Assembly (NCBI GenBank): GCA_045561055.1
Contig: JBJKYL010000019.1
Coordinates: 186,001-250,000 of the forward strand
Direction of reading: 5' to 3'
DNA from: SMWC01 sp045561055
GTDB taxonomy: Bacteria; Pseudomonadota; Gammaproteobacteria; Steroidobacterales; Rariloculaceae
Length of the DNA: 64,000 nucleotides
Positions 41,166 to 49,502 of this stretch are shown here, piece after piece. The position numbers and the translations under genes are program-made. The stretch's first letter is position 1; the number at the start of each line of letters is the position of its first letter. The notes under the pieces were generated by a model. The model ran no database searches and was not told where the DNA came from. It saw only the letters and a list, made by a program, of their open reading frames with translations.

Positions 41166-42044
41166 TTAGTTCCCCATGCCCGGCGGTTGGTCCGGTTCCG
41201 CTAGATAGTCCTGCGTCGTGGCGATCAGTTCGGTTAGCCAGCGACGAAAATGCTCGGGATCGACCCACGGGTGCTTTCCCCCGGGTTGTCGATTTGCGAG
41301 CATCTCAGCTCGCCCAAATAAATCTGGCGCGCCGCTTGCATGGATATCGAAGTGATTTGCAATTTGTACTTCGATTCCTGGAATCTCTCTTATACGTTGT
41401 AAATCGTCAATAAAAATTTGTCCCACCTCGGGATCCTTCGTGCGCAACAATGGACCTCCATGTAGATAAGCCAAATGCTCAGTACCGTTATCGAATACCG
41501 AAAATCGGATTGATGTTGTGCCCGGCGTGTGCCCTGGCGTAATTTCGAAGTGCAACGTCGTGTCGCCTAATGTCAACGTATCGCCTTCCTCGATTATGAA
41601 GTCGATTCGCGGTGCCCACTCGCCGAAGTACTCGACCATCATTTTTCTATCTTCTTCGGCTATGCCGAACTGAGCGTCGATGACTTGCTGCAGAGCGCGA
41701 GCACCGCCGAAATGATCTCTATGGCCTTGCAGTATTATGACGTATCTGATGTCCGCGGGATCGAGGCCGAGTTCACGGATATTACCAAGATGGTATTCCG
41801 TGTAGCCCTCGTTATCGTAAAGCGTATCGAGGAGTATCAAGCCATCGCTTGTTTCGATAACGTAACTCCCCACCTCACCTTGACCGACGAAATAAAGATT
41901 GTCGAAAACCTGGAATGGATCCCGGGCCATTAAGTTAAGGTCGTTTCGAGGACTTAGCTGTGGTTCCGGTTGCGCCGAGGCGAACTGGCCCCAGAATACG
42001 GAGAGAATGGTAAAGGAGATTGTGCTGATCAGGTGGCGGCTCAT
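41166..42044 (-). CDS. Secreted metallo-beta-lactamase-fold hydrolase with a Gln in the zinc motif
   Basis: A 292-residue protein with a signal peptide (cleavage near ASAQ, about residue 24). The zinc motif reads Q106-G-H108-R-D110-H111, so the first His of HxHxDH is Gln. His172 (TPGHTPG) and a later His in IANHFDIH (231 or 235) complete the site. This resembles the natural Gln116 substitution of the GOB subclass B3 enzymes. The overall layout is B3-like (LSPRNDLNL, GGPLLRTK), but no beta-lactam activity can be claimed. It is divergent from a DUF6152 gene, with an 11-bp inverted repeat between them. Confidence 0.82.
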   Translation of the reverse strand: MSRHLISTISFTILSVFWGQFASAQPEPQLSPRNDLNLMARDPFQVFDNLYFVGQGEVGSYVIETSDGLILLDTLYDNEGYTEYHLGNIRELGLDPADIRYVIILQGHRDHFGGARALQQVIDAQFGIAEEDRKMMVEYFGEWAPRIDFIIEEGDTLTLGDTTLHFEITPGHTPGTTSIRFSVFDNGTEHLAYLHGGPLLRTKDPEVGQIFIDDLQRIREIPGIEVQIANHFDIHASGAPDLFGRAEMLANRQPGGKHPWVDPEHFRRWLTELIATTQDYLAEPDQPPGMGN

Positions 42045-42080
42045 TATTTTTTACCCTCCAGTTGGGCACTTAACTATTGA

Positions 42081-42125
42081 GGTGTTTATTTTTTATTATG
42101 ATCGCGCAAAAAAGAAATAAACACC
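42081..42125. promoter_or_regulatory. 11-bp inverted repeat in a divergent promoter region
   Basis: GGTGTTTATTT (42081-42091) and AAATAAACACC (42115-42125) are perfect complements with a 23-nt spacer that continues T-rich then A-rich. It lies between the divergent metallo-hydrolase and DUF6152 genes and could be an operator pair or a hairpin in a leader. Confidence 0.4.
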
Positions 42126-42243
42126 ATCACCGTTGAGGAAATTAGATGATGCGGTATAGCTGATTTTGGAGCGTGCTGTTCTTATTGATGCCCGTTCAGG
42201 GTAGACTTTTAGGGCTAAAAAATACGTTGATTGTGGAAAGAGG

Positions 42244-43269
42244 ATGAGTAAATTTCGAAGATCAGGTCTGTCGATTGCCGGTCTCCTGGCTATGCTATTA
42301 CCGCCGACCGGTTTCGCTCACCATTCCCGTGCCGAGTTTTCGGCTGAGGCAATAGAGATCACGGGGGAACTCGTCGGAGTTTTTTGGAGGAATCCTCATG
42401 CTGGCCTCAACGTGGTCGTTATTGACGATCAGGGCCAGGAGCAAGAATGGCGGATTGAGACTTTCGGTAGCCCGAATCTTTTCAGTCGCATGGGCGTTGA
42501 ACGCGAGTATTTCAATATCGGCGAGCGCATCAAAATAGCTGGTCGTGTTTCCGAGCGTAGGGATTACTACATGCTTGGTACGAACGTGTTGTTCGAGAAC
42601 GGTATGGAGGCAATTCTGAGCGCGACGATTGGGCCTGTGTGGTCGGACCGCTACATTGGTGGTTCAGAGTACTCGGATCGGGATCTTTCGCTGACCGCTA
42701 AGGCGGCTGCTGAGAATAGAGGTATCTTCCGCAACTGGAGCATTGCGGGCAGGACGATCGGTTCCACTCGACATTATCCTTATACCGAGGAAGCCCAAGT
42801 TGCGATGGCTGTCTGGGACCCAATTACGGCGCCCGTCGCGAATTGCATCACACCAGGAATGCCCGGGCCGATGGTTCAGCCGTTGTCGCATGAGTTCGTT
42901 GATAACGGATCCACAATCACGCTTAACGTTGAGTATTTCGGGATCGCTCGCGTGATTCACATGGACGATGTGGTAGACCCGGAAACGGTACCGCCGTCGC
43001 CGCTGGGATACTCGGTGGGCCGTTGGGAGGGAAATACACTTGTTGTTGAGACGACGCGGATAAATTTTCCCTACTTCAATTCCGCCGGCGCCCCGCAGAG
43101 TGGGGATGTCCGTGTTGTTGAGCGGTTTGCGCTTAGCGACGATCAGGGAGAGCTAGATTTCAGTATTACGATTACCGATCCTGTCACTTTTACGGAGCCG
43201 GCGACGGCTGGGCGTCTATATGTCGCACTAGGTGAGCCCTACGTGCCTCTCGATTGTACCGTGTTCTAA
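42244..43269 (+). CDS. DUF6152 family secreted protein (copy 2 of 3)
   Basis: A 341-residue DUF6152 protein. A signal peptide ends at GFAHHS, placing the paired His at or near the mature N-terminus. The conserved strands are EITGELVGVFWRNPHAGLNV (core RNPHAG), EWRIE, GERIKIAGRVS and, in the second half, LGYSVGRWEGNTLVVET (core SVGRWEGN). It ends in a Cys (PLDCTVF), shared in spirit with copy 3 (NFDCTPE) and copy 1 (PYACVEL). An AGAGG ribosome site precedes the ATG. Function is unknown; a secreted or periplasmic location is inferred. Confidence 0.78.
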   Translation: MSKFRRSGLSIAGLLAMLLPPTGFAHHSRAEFSAEAIEITGELVGVFWRNPHAGLNVVVIDDQGQEQEWRIETFGSPNLFSRMGVEREYFNIGERIKIAGRVSERRDYYMLGTNVLFENGMEAILSATIGPVWSDRYIGGSEYSDRDLSLTAKAAAENRGIFRNWSIAGRTIGSTRHYPYTEEAQVAMAVWDPITAPVANCITPGMPGPMVQPLSHEFVDNGSTITLNVEYFGIARVIHMDDVVDPETVPPSPLGYSVGRWEGNTLVVETTRINFPYFNSAGAPQSGDVRVVERFALSDDQGELDFSITITDPVTFTEPATAGRLYVALGEPYVPLDCTVF

Positions 43270-43373
43270 GTTTTTAGCCCTCTGTAAAGTTCCTATCCAC
43301 TGATGAGGACATAGACAGTCCGGAACGGGCGATGGGACGAGACAGGGACTTAAATTTAGGGCGAGCGCGTCTT

Positions 43374-44402
43374 TTAGTCGCTCCGCGGACGGTGCCCAGC
43401 TTCGGGAGTGCAGTCGAAGTTTTCCATGGGAATGTTGGTTCTTATCAAGACCCGCGTGCCACGCAACGGCTCGGAATAATAGGCCCTGTCCGTAGCAGTC
43501 CAATCTAACCTTAACATGCCGCCGGCTGCATCTACGCTTAGCCGTTCGGTAGTCTTTAGGTCTTCGGTATTCAAGCGGCCGGCCCAGAGGGCGCCCGCAG
43601 CAAAATGTGAAGTTTCGATCACGAGATCCGGGCCTTCAAATCTAGCGATGGATTGGCCTAGGTCACTTCGAGGTGCATTTGAGTCGTATGCTGTCGCGTT
43701 CAAGTCGATGCGTCTAACGACGTCCATAAATTCGTGCTGGATAATAACTACGTTATCCTCGCGGCGGATCTGGGTAGGCAGTCCGGGTGCGGCCCAAGCG
43801 CGAATATTACTTGCAGGGCTGCAGGATAATGTCGGGTTATCATTAATCCAGTCGAAATTCTCGTGCGCTGCAACTCCATCTGGCGTTAGCTCGATTATCG
43901 AATCAGTTTCGCTGCCGGCTTCCGCGAGGAACACCTCTGGGTACCAGGAACCGAGGATTGCCTGGTCTCCGGCGATTTGCGGTGCGCCGTAAACACTCTG
44001 GCCATCACGATGCCGAAATACGATTTCCTGGCCATCGGTCAGATTCATTGTTCCGGCCTCGCAACCCATCGGGTCGTGGCGTGATACAAAGCCACTGACG
44101 GTAATCGGACCACCCAACTCGAACGAGGTAAGCGTTATGCCACGTCGTTGCAATTGCGTACGTGCCTGCATCTCGCACCAGCGCACTTCTGTTTCGCCAT
44201 TCTCGTTCACCGTATCGATATATACGTATGCGTGAGGGTTCACGAATTGAATGTCCTGAACGACACCTTGAATGGTTACATATAGATCGCGGTCGTAATG
44301 CGCGATCCAACCATGGTGTGCTGCACCTATTCGCGGGCAACAGATGGAGAGATAAGCGGCGGCAACTATAAGGTTAGATCGTCTTGAGCTTTTTCTATCC
44401 AA
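43374..44402 (-). CDS. DUF6152 family secreted protein (copy 3 of 3)
   Basis: A 342-residue DUF6152 protein convergent with copy 2. A signal peptide (about residues 8-28) ends before AHHGWIAHYD. It shares TIQGVVQDIQFVNPHAYVYID (core VNPHAYVY), VRWCEM, GPITVSGFVS and, later, LGQSIARFEGPDLVIET (core SIARFEGP). It appears closer to copy 1 than copy 2 in the NPHxYVY and WCEM segments. It starts 9 bp after the nitroreductase stop, so both are likely on one transcript. Confidence 0.78.
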   Translation of the reverse strand: MDRKSSRRSNLIVAAAYLSICCPRIGAAHHGWIAHYDRDLYVTIQGVVQDIQFVNPHAYVYIDTVNENGETEVRWCEMQARTQLQRRGITLTSFELGGPITVSGFVSRHDPMGCEAGTMNLTDGQEIVFRHRDGQSVYGAPQIAGDQAILGSWYPEVFLAEAGSETDSIIELTPDGVAAHENFDWINDNPTLSCSPASNIRAWAAPGLPTQIRREDNVVIIQHEFMDVVRRIDLNATAYDSNAPRSDLGQSIARFEGPDLVIETSHFAAGALWAGRLNTEDLKTTERLSVDAAGGMLRLDWTATDRAYYSEPLRGTRVLIRTNIPMENFDCTPEAGHRPRSD

Positions 44403-44411
44403 GTTTTTGCT

Positions 44412-45005
44412 TCATGAGATTTTAGGGTGCGTTGGATTCCACTCGCTAACGATGGTTTCAAACTCGGGCCGTGGCCTTTCATTCGGTGGCTGGTTGGCCG
44501 TGCCGATATGAATGAAACCGACGATTTTGGTATCGGAACTATGTCCTAGTTCCGTGCGCACCCCGGGATGATAGGCTGGCCAGTCAGTAACCCACTGTGC
44601 GTTGAAGCCCAGTGCCTGAGTTGCGATCAATATGTTCTGGCAGACTGCTGCGCTAGATAATGTCTGCTCAATCTCTGGGACCTTGACGAACTTTTCCGGA
44701 TTCGGATGGGAAGTTACGACGAGTAGTAACGGCGATCGTTGTAGCCGCGTGCCCTCGGCTTCGATTTGTGCTTCCCCGGCATCGGGGTTCTCGCGTTTGA
44801 ATATTTCGACACAGGCTTTGCTTAATTCGTTCTGTGCTTCCTTCCGCAGGACCTGAATGCGCCAAGGTTCGCAGCGACCGTGGTCGGGAACACGGATGCC
44901 AGCCTGTAGAATGAGGCTCAATGCGTCGTCGTCCGGTCCAGGTTCAACCAGATTCATTGCTAAGACCGAGCGGCGAGTAAGTAATAAATCGATTTTCGTT
45001 GTCAT
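44412..45005 (-). CDS. Nitroreductase family protein
   Basis: A 197-residue FMN-dependent nitroreductase-like protein, taking the ATG at 45005 over the TTG at 45023. The FMN phosphate-binding RRSVLAMN segment (about residues 11-18) and VPDHGRCEPWRIQVL (core PDHGRCEPWR, about 40-49) are typical of the YdjA-type subgroup. The C-terminal half has VCQNILIATQALGFNAQW and KIVGFIHIGT. Members use NAD(P)H to reduce nitro groups, quinones or enones. It is upstream of DUF6152 copy 3 and divergent from srkA. Confidence 0.87.
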   Translation of the reverse strand: MTTKIDLLLTRRSVLAMNLVEPGPDDDALSLILQAGIRVPDHGRCEPWRIQVLRKEAQNELSKACVEIFKRENPDAGEAQIEAEGTRLQRSPLLLVVTSHPNPEKFVKVPEIEQTLSSAAVCQNILIATQALGFNAQWVTDWPAYHPGVRTELGHSSDTKIVGFIHIGTANQPPNERPRPEFETIVSEWNPTHPKIS

Positions 45006-45131
45006 GGGAAGCGACTCTAACAAAGTCGGCGGCTAGCGCCCATCATTCGGGTCGCCGCGCGGTATCATTGTCCGAAGATTTTGTGCTCCGGACATGGATA
45101 GGAGTCGATCTAGTCGTATTTGATTAAAGGT

Positions 45132-46118
45132 ATGCTGTTGTCTGATCTACCCTATGCAAATCTCTCTCCTGATCTTGTTCTAGAAGCGCTAGAGAGTGTC
45201 GGTTGCCTTTGCGACGGTAGAATTCTAGCGCTGAATAGCTATGAGAATCGCGTGTACCAGATGGGATTAGATGATGGTGGGTTTGTCGTTACGAAGTTCT
45301 ATCGGCCGGGTCGGTGGAGTGATGAAGCGATACTAGAAGAACACCTCTTCGCCTTCGAATTAGCCGATCAAGAGATACCAGTTGTTGCGCCGCTTAAGTT
45401 AAACGGCGCAACACTCCACGAGCATGCTGATTACCGCTTCGCTGTTTTTCGTCGCCAGGGTGGCCGTTGGCCTGAGCTCGGATCGAAAGACGATAGGCTC
45501 TGGATGGGCAGATTTGTTGGCCGTATTCACGCGGTTGGTTTTGCTAATAAATTTGCGCACCGATTAAGCTTGTCTACGGAGAGGATGGGTGATGACTCTG
45601 CCGATTATTTGTTGGCTAACGATTGGTTACCGCGCCACCTTATCGAAAGTTACGAAACGATTGTTGCGCAACTGTTGGAGATGGTCGCCGGCTGTTTCGA
45701 TCGTGCTGGCGAATATCTTGAGCTGAGAATTCACGGTGACTGTCATCCTGGCAATGTTCTGTGGACCGCCGATGGGCCGCACTTTGTGGACCTTGACGAC
45801 TGTATATCGGGGCCGGCCGTGCAGGATCTATGGCTGTTCCTCTCAGGCAAACGTGAAGAGCGGACGCTTCAACTACAGGACCTATTGGAAGGCTACGGCC
45901 AGTTTTTCGAGTTTGACTATCGGCAGCTACACCTCATTGAGGCGCTTCGAACGGTTCGCATGATTCATTATGCTGCATGGATCGCTCGAAGATGGGTTGA
46001 CCCTGCTTTTCCGCGCGCGTTTCCATGGTTTGCGGATAATAAGTACTGGGAAGAGCATGTGCTTGCGCTGAAGGAACAGGCGGGTGTAATGAATGAGCCG
46101 CCACTTGAGGTAGTATAG
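45132..46118 (+). CDS. srkA: Stress response kinase SrkA (YihE/RdoA)
   Basis: From the ATG at 45132 the product is 328 residues, the same length as E. coli SrkA. It has the aminoglycoside-phosphotransferase-like kinase fold: RILALNSYENRVYQMGL near the N-terminus, a Lys in VVTKFYRPGRW (about 52-62), the catalytic loop HGDCHPGNVLW (about 199-209) and the metal-binding FVDLDDC (about 217-223). Known SrkA is a Ser/Thr kinase protecting cells from death under stress. The TTG at 45120 is a less likely start. The last ten codons and stop lie in the first copy of a 66-bp tandem duplication. Confidence 0.93.
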   Translation: MLLSDLPYANLSPDLVLEALESVGCLCDGRILALNSYENRVYQMGLDDGGFVVTKFYRPGRWSDEAILEEHLFAFELADQEIPVVAPLKLNGATLHEHADYRFAVFRRQGGRWPELGSKDDRLWMGRFVGRIHAVGFANKFAHRLSLSTERMGDDSADYLLANDWLPRHLIESYETIVAQLLEMVAGCFDRAGEYLELRIHGDCHPGNVLWTADGPHFVDLDDCISGPAVQDLWLFLSGKREERTLQLQDLLEGYGQFFEFDYRQLHLIEALRTVRMIHYAAWIARRWVDPAFPRAFPWFADNKYWEEHVLALKEQAGVMNEPPLEVV

Positions 46119-46219
46119 AATCACGAGCGTGGCTAACGAGCAGTACGGAGATAAATGAATGAGCCGCCACTTGAGGTAGTATAGAATCACGAGCGTGGCT
46201 AACGAGCAGTACGGAGATA
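46088..46219 (+). repeat. Perfect 66-bp tandem duplication
   Basis: 46088-46153 and 46154-46219 are identical. Each copy contains the srkA C-terminal codons (MNEPPLEVV and TAG) plus the downstream GTACGGAGATAA region that supplies a ribosome site. Only the first copy is read as srkA, and the second serves as leader for the next gene at 46226. Confidence 0.97.
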
Positions 46220-46225
46220 ATTGAG

Positions 46226-48628
46226 ATGGCTTATACATTACTCGGTAAAGATTTCACTCCGCCCGACCTCAGGGCAAAAGTCACCGGGCGAGGTCAATTT
46301 GCGGAAGATTTTCGTGCCGAAGGGATGGCCTTCTGCCGGCTTTTAACGAGCGAGATACCGCACGGGCGTGTCAATAGTATCGATACTAGCGAGGCGCTAG
46401 CCATGGAAGGTGTATTGGGTGTCCTTACCGCTGATGATGTCCCTACGCTGCCAGGACAGGCAGATCCGATCCTGTCGAACGAGCCTATGTGGGTGGGTCA
46501 GCCGATACTCGCAGTTGCTGCCGTTGACGAGACAACAGCGCAAAATGCGCTTGAGAGTATTTCGCTTGATATCGAACCATTGCCATTCGTCACCGATCCG
46601 CTCGATAGTTTGTACCCAGCAGGCCCCGACGCTCGTTCGGGGGGGAATGTCGCAGGACGTAATGTCGATCACCAAAGTATCAAGTGGACGGCACGGGATT
46701 TCGTAGCGGCGGGTGAGGGACAGTTACCCATGGGCGCACCTTTATCGGAGTGGACCTACGGTGATCTTGAAGCTCAGTTTGCGGCCGCGGAGTACGTCCT
46801 TGAGGATAACTTCGTCACGTCGTCAACCTCGCATCATTCGATGGAGCCGCGTACGGCGATGGCTTATTGGGAGAACGGACGATGCTATCTTCATGGATCA
46901 TCGCAGAGCGGTAGTTTCCCGGTGCCAATGCTGGCGCGCTGGATCGGTATTGAGGCCTCTGAACTAGTGTTTATTGCAGAGTATTGTGGTGGCGGGTTTG
47001 GATCTAAGGGTAATGCCTATCCTGCGATGACAATCCCGGCGCATATGTCCAAGATGATAGGTCGTCCGGTGATGATGCGTATCAGCCGGCATGAAGAGTA
47101 CGGCATCGGTTCCGCGCGTCCTGCGTTCCAAGGACGTATCCGGATGGGTTTTGCACCAACAGGTCGTTTGGCCGCTGTCGACATGTACATTGTTCAGGAT
47201 AATGGTCCGAATATTGGATTCAATGATTGGTTTTCAGCTGGCGAGGCTGTATCGCTTGTTTATACGCCAGAAGCGATGAGATTTCGCGGTATCCCGGTCC
47301 TTACGAATACGCCGCAGCGTGGGCCGCAGCGTGGGCCAGGGCAGAATCAGATTGCCGCGGCGATCGAGCCGCTCATCGATAAAGCTGCGCGGGCTCTCGG
47401 GCTCAGCCAGTTCGAAATACGCCGGATCAATGCGCCCAATCATGACGTCGTCTACGGTGGTAGGCAGAGATCCGTGACGAGCTCTTATATGGGTGAAGCG
47501 CTTGATATAGGAGCTGAAGAATTTGATCTGGAAGCCAAGCTAGCGCAGAGCGGTGAGCGAAACGGTTCTAAAGTCATAGGCGTTGGTATCGGTCAGGCAT
47601 ATCACTCCGCCGGTAGTAGCGGTTTTGATGGGTTAGTCCGAATTACTCCCGACGGGATGCTACACATTCACACGGGCGTGGGTAATCTCGGTACGTTCTC
47701 GCACACAGCGACCTCACGTGTGGCTGCTGAAGTTCTGAAGTGTAGTTGGGACAACTGCACTGTCGTACGCGGTGATACACGTAAGCATCTTCCCTGGAAC
47801 TTCGGTCAGTTCGGTAGCAACACTTCATTCACCATGACGCGCACGAATTATGCTGCAGCGATGGATGCGTTGGCCAAACTCAAGGAGATAGCCGCAACAG
47901 ATCTAGGTGGCACAGGAGAGGATTACGATATTGCTGACGAAAAGGTATTTCTTAAGTCTGATCCGACGAAAGCACTGACTTATGCTGAGGCCGCGCAACG
48001 AGCGATCGAGCTAGGCGGTAAATTCTCCGGAGAGGAAACCCCGGACGATATAAACCGGATGACCACCGCCTCGGTCACGGCTCTCGCTGGTACGGGCCTT
48101 ATCGGTGTTGCCAAGGACAACATGGAGCGTCCGCCGACCGTTCCGGCGCTCGCGGCTGGTTTTATGCAGATTGAGCTAGATCTAGAAACCGGTAAATGGG
48201 ATATCCTCGACTATCTCGGTGTTGCTGACTGCGGAACCGTTATTCATCCACTGGGTTTGGCGAACCAGATAAAGGGTGGTGCTGTTCAGGGTATTGGCAT
48301 GGCGGCGATGGAGCGATTTATTGTGGATCCACAGAATGGTTTGCCTGCCAATGTTGGTCTCTATCAGGCGAAACCACCGAGTTACCTTGATGTGCCGGCG
48401 TTCATGAGTTCGGCTGCCGTGGATTTACCGGACCCACATAACCCAGTCGGAGCTAAGGGTATTGGTGAGCCAATTATGGGTTGCGCCACGGCTGCGTTGT
48501 TGTGTGCTATCTCTGATGCGCTCGGCGGACATGTATTTAACCGCGTGCCAGTGGTACCAGATATGGTTATCAACGCCGTAGCGGGGCGCGAGCAGTCATA
48601 CAGCCCGCTACAATTACACACGGCCTAG
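46226..48628 (+). CDS. Molybdopterin-binding subunit of a xanthine-dehydrogenase-family oxidoreductase (orphan)
   Basis: An 800-residue Mo-cofactor subunit. It begins LLGKDFTPPDLRAKVTGRG-like (core GKDFTPPD), the typical a/b hammerhead start, and has the Mo-site segments GGGFGSKG (about 255-262), PQRGPGQNQ (about 378-386) and, near the end, the catalytic Glu in AKGIGEPIMG. It is closely similar throughout to the subunit at 50195-52591, so they are paralogues. Unlike that one it has no iron-sulfur or FAD gene beside it. It could share the electron-transfer subunits of the downstream operon. A GGAGATAA ribosome site derives from the 66-bp duplication. Confidence 0.92.
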   Translation: MAYTLLGKDFTPPDLRAKVTGRGQFAEDFRAEGMAFCRLLTSEIPHGRVNSIDTSEALAMEGVLGVLTADDVPTLPGQADPILSNEPMWVGQPILAVAAVDETTAQNALESISLDIEPLPFVTDPLDSLYPAGPDARSGGNVAGRNVDHQSIKWTARDFVAAGEGQLPMGAPLSEWTYGDLEAQFAAAEYVLEDNFVTSSTSHHSMEPRTAMAYWENGRCYLHGSSQSGSFPVPMLARWIGIEASELVFIAEYCGGGFGSKGNAYPAMTIPAHMSKMIGRPVMMRISRHEEYGIGSARPAFQGRIRMGFAPTGRLAAVDMYIVQDNGPNIGFNDWFSAGEAVSLVYTPEAMRFRGIPVLTNTPQRGPQRGPGQNQIAAAIEPLIDKAARALGLSQFEIRRINAPNHDVVYGGRQRSVTSSYMGEALDIGAEEFDLEAKLAQSGERNGSKVIGVGIGQAYHSAGSSGFDGLVRITPDGMLHIHTGVGNLGTFSHTATSRVAAEVLKCSWDNCTVVRGDTRKHLPWNFGQFGSNTSFTMTRTNYAAAMDALAKLKEIAATDLGGTGEDYDIADEKVFLKSDPTKALTYAEAAQRAIELGGKFSGEETPDDINRMTTASVTALAGTGLIGVAKDNMERPPTVPALAAGFMQIELDLETGKWDILDYLGVADCGTVIHPLGLANQIKGGAVQGIGMAAMERFIVDPQNGLPANVGLYQAKPPSYLDVPAFMSSAAVDLPDPHNPVGAKGIGEPIMGCATAALLCAISDALGGHVFNRVPVVPDMVINAVAGREQSYSPLQLHTA

Positions 48629-48706
48629 CTAATCGGCGTCGGAATAGCTGTCAGTTTTGCGGAACTTCTGTTTGGAGCTCTAAAATTATTGTGGTCCTGA
48701 GCGCGG

Positions 48707-49300
48707 TTAGAGTATTTCGCATACCTCGTCGAAATCGAAGCGTGGCAGACGCTCAAAGATGCTGTCGGAGTTGCCCTGGCCGAGGCCGCTGATGAAGTTT
48801 GATTTAATGTGGCCTTCGGGAAAGAATTCGGCGTCAACTCCAGCGTTGTCGAAGCCTGACATCGGGCCGCAGTCGATACCAACTGCTCTCGCCGCGAGCA
48901 TCAGATAGGCGCCCTGCAACGAGCCATTTCTGAAAGCGACAGTTTTGGATAGTGCTTCGTTACCGACAAAATGATCCTTGTTTTCAGGCCGGAACGGCGT
49001 AAGTTGCTCAAAACACTCATAGAAGCGAATATCGTGTGCGATGATGGCGATTACTGGTGCAGTCATTGTCTTAATAATGTTATTAGGTCTGAGGTGCGGT
49101 TTAATGCGTTCTTTAGCTTCAGCAGACCGAAGAAATACAAAGCGCCCGGGGCAGCAGTTGAAGGCGGTCGGCCCCATTTTTAGAATGTCATAGAGGCGGC
49201 GCAACTGTTCCTCGGTTACCGGCGTATCATGCCAGCCGTTATAGCTACGGGCGTCGAGAAAGAGCTGTTGTAGGCAGTCCGAGTCTACGATTCCTTTCAT
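48707..49300 (-). CDS. RutE-like nitroreductase-fold reductase (malonic semialdehyde reductase type)
   Basis: From the ATG at 49300 (AAAAGGA ribosome site) the product is 197 residues, nearly the length of E. coli RutE (196). Family-typical features are LFLDARSYNGWHDTPV (core ARSYNGW), GPTAFNCCPGRFVFLRS (core PTAFNCCPGR; RutE has PTSxNxxPxR), IKTMTAPVIAII and GIDCGPMSGFDNAGVD (core GPMSGFDN). RutE reduces malonic semialdehyde to 3-hydroxypropionate; a related small enal or semialdehyde is possible here. No other rut genes are nearby, so the symbol is withheld. It is divergent from the Pao-like operon. Confidence 0.85.
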   Translation of the reverse strand: MKGIVDSDCLQQLFLDARSYNGWHDTPVTEEQLRRLYDILKMGPTAFNCCPGRFVFLRSAEAKERIKPHLRPNNIIKTMTAPVIAIIAHDIRFYECFEQLTPFRPENKDHFVGNEALSKTVAFRNGSLQGAYLMLAARAVGIDCGPMSGFDNAGVDAEFFPEGHIKSNFISGLGQGNSDSIFERLPRFDFDEVCEIL

Positions 49301-49426
49301 GTCTAGTCCTTTTCGGTTTTCTTTCGACAACTGGTTTCCGGAAAGGCCTTCGGTTCCGGCACGCGGAGTGTATATTAAGCAAACTCGAGTCAATATAGCG
49401 ATAACGTTATACTACGCCTCTGTTAG

Positions 49427-49469
49427 TTGTATGAGACGGATATTTCTCATACGATCACGATAGTATGAG
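49427..49469 (+). promoter_or_regulatory. Three evenly spaced GTATGAG half-sites over a putative promoter
   Basis: GTATGAG (49429-49435), its complement CTCATAC (49446-49452) and GTATGAG (49463-49469) lie at exact 17-bp steps with 10-bp spacers, giving two overlapping perfect inverted repeats. TTGTAT (49427-49432) and TACGAT (49450-49455), 17 bp apart, could be -35 and -10 boxes covered by them. Position is 34 bp upstream of the iron-sulfur subunit start. Confidence 0.6.
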
Positions 49470-49502
49470 TGTTTGTTCTAGTCTGCGCAGGAGAGGTTTC
49501 GT

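Noticed and set aside
45927..46238. Minus-strand frame with a 22-residue peptide repeat
   Set aside because: The repeat is only the antisense reading of the 66-bp DNA duplication, which is a multiple of three; the frame overlaps srkA and has no family features.
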